DNA of 64,000 nt, taken from Betaproteobacteria bacterium. Its GTDB lineage: Bacteria > Pseudomonadota > Gammaproteobacteria > Burkholderiales > Burkholderiaceae_C. The stretch is from positions 62,001 to 126,000 of the forward strand of contig CANGHH010000002.1 of NCBI GenBank assembly GCA_947453725.1. Reading direction: 5' to 3'. Shown here piece by piece: positions 63,805-64,000 of this stretch. Position numbers and translations under genes: made by a program. Each line of letters starts with the position of its first letter. Within the stretch, counting starts at the first letter, position 1. Under the pieces are notes generated by a model. That model ran no database searches and was not told the DNA's origin. It saw nothing but the letters and a program-made list of their open reading frames with translations.

Positions 63805-64000
63805 AGCTGGGTAGAGGGCGCCCAGCACGCGCGGGCCCCGCGCACCGGTGACGGCGGCCAGGCTGCCCGGTCGGCCGGCAACGCAAGCCCAGGCCAGCCA
63901 GGCGAAAGCCAGGGCTTCGACCTGATCCGGTGGCACGCCGGCCTCAGCGCTGCTGCTGACGCTGACGCCGGGCCCCAGCAGGCCGCGCAGGCGCTGCAGC
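63802..64000 (-). CDS. anmK: Anhydro-N-acetylmuramic acid kinase, C-terminal part
   Basis: Cut by the window end; about 65 C-terminal residues are seen. They include [16 protein letters not shown] and end [16 protein letters not shown], which are the closing blocks of AnmK. The enzyme phosphorylates anhydro-N-acetylmuramic acid during cell-wall recycling. Its neighbour erpA is the usual one in betaproteobacteria, which supports the call. The active site lies outside the window. Confidence 0.85.
   Translation of the reverse strand, partial: LQRLRGLLGPGVSVSSSAEAGVPPDQVEALAFAWLAWACVAGRPGSLAAVTGARGPRVLGALYPA

Overview
The window is GC-rich, gene-dense chromosomal DNA of a betaproteobacterium, most likely a Burkholderiales of the Rubrivivax/Leptothrix/Comamonadaceae kind. 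This rests on GC-rich codon use, several Bug-type (TctC) solute-binding proteins, a protocatechuate 4,5-cleavage operon of the Comamonas order, and the erpA-anmK neighbourhood. I found about 63 genes, the first and last cut by the window edge. I saw no tRNA, rRNA, insertion sequence, prophage or CRISPR array.

Layout. 1-6.2 kb: end of an oligopeptide ABC ATPase, two coupled alpha/beta hydrolases, a DUF1345 membrane protein, an MFS transporter and an Nramp-like carrier with altered metal-site motifs. 6.3-12.2 kb: a complete RND tripartite pump in the order permease, adaptor, outer-membrane factor. 12.2-18.8 kb: a DUF1080 lipoprotein, a small unknown protein, then an operon of an MBL-fold protein, a flavin hydroxylase with a small partner (MhaAB-like), hmgA and fahA, for catabolism of aromatic compounds through homogentisate. 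18.9-31.4 kb: mixed housekeeping genes (SPOR-like membrane protein, acyltransferase, two different phosphofructokinases in tandem, an alpha/beta hydrolase without the usual His, histone H1-like protein, epoxide hydrolase, CoA-ligase/GNAT fusion, ketopantoate reductase, orphan response regulator).

31.4-39.1 kb, all on the minus strand: LysR-glpK, then a molybdenum hydroxylase pair (iorA/iorB type) running straight into soxX-soxY-soxZ-soxA-DUF1415. There is no soxB or soxCD, and SoxY has a non-standard carboxy terminus. This is the most unusual arrangement in the window. 39.2-45.1 kb: a divergent, tightly coupled operon ligJ-ligK-(DUF1932 dehydrogenase)-ligI-ligA-ligB-ligC for protocatechuate 4,5-cleavage, behind a LysR-type T-N11-A site and a recognisable promoter. 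45.3-50.8 kb: genes that could feed protocatechuate (shikimate/quinate dehydrogenase-like, type II dehydroquinase, 4,5-dihydroxyphthalate decarboxylase, two class II aldolase-family proteins) plus an aldo/keto reductase.

50.9-58.3 kb: ferredoxin-NADP reductase, then tcuA-tcuB (tricarballylate oxidation) followed by four periplasmic solute-binding proteins with no membrane transporter beside them. 58.4-64 kb: htpG behind a clear sigma-32 promoter, srkA, a GNAT protein, rplM-rpsI with a promoter and terminator, erpA, and the 3' end of anmK. Taken together the region suits an environmental heterotroph that uses aromatic acids and carboxylates and may also oxidise reduced sulfur.
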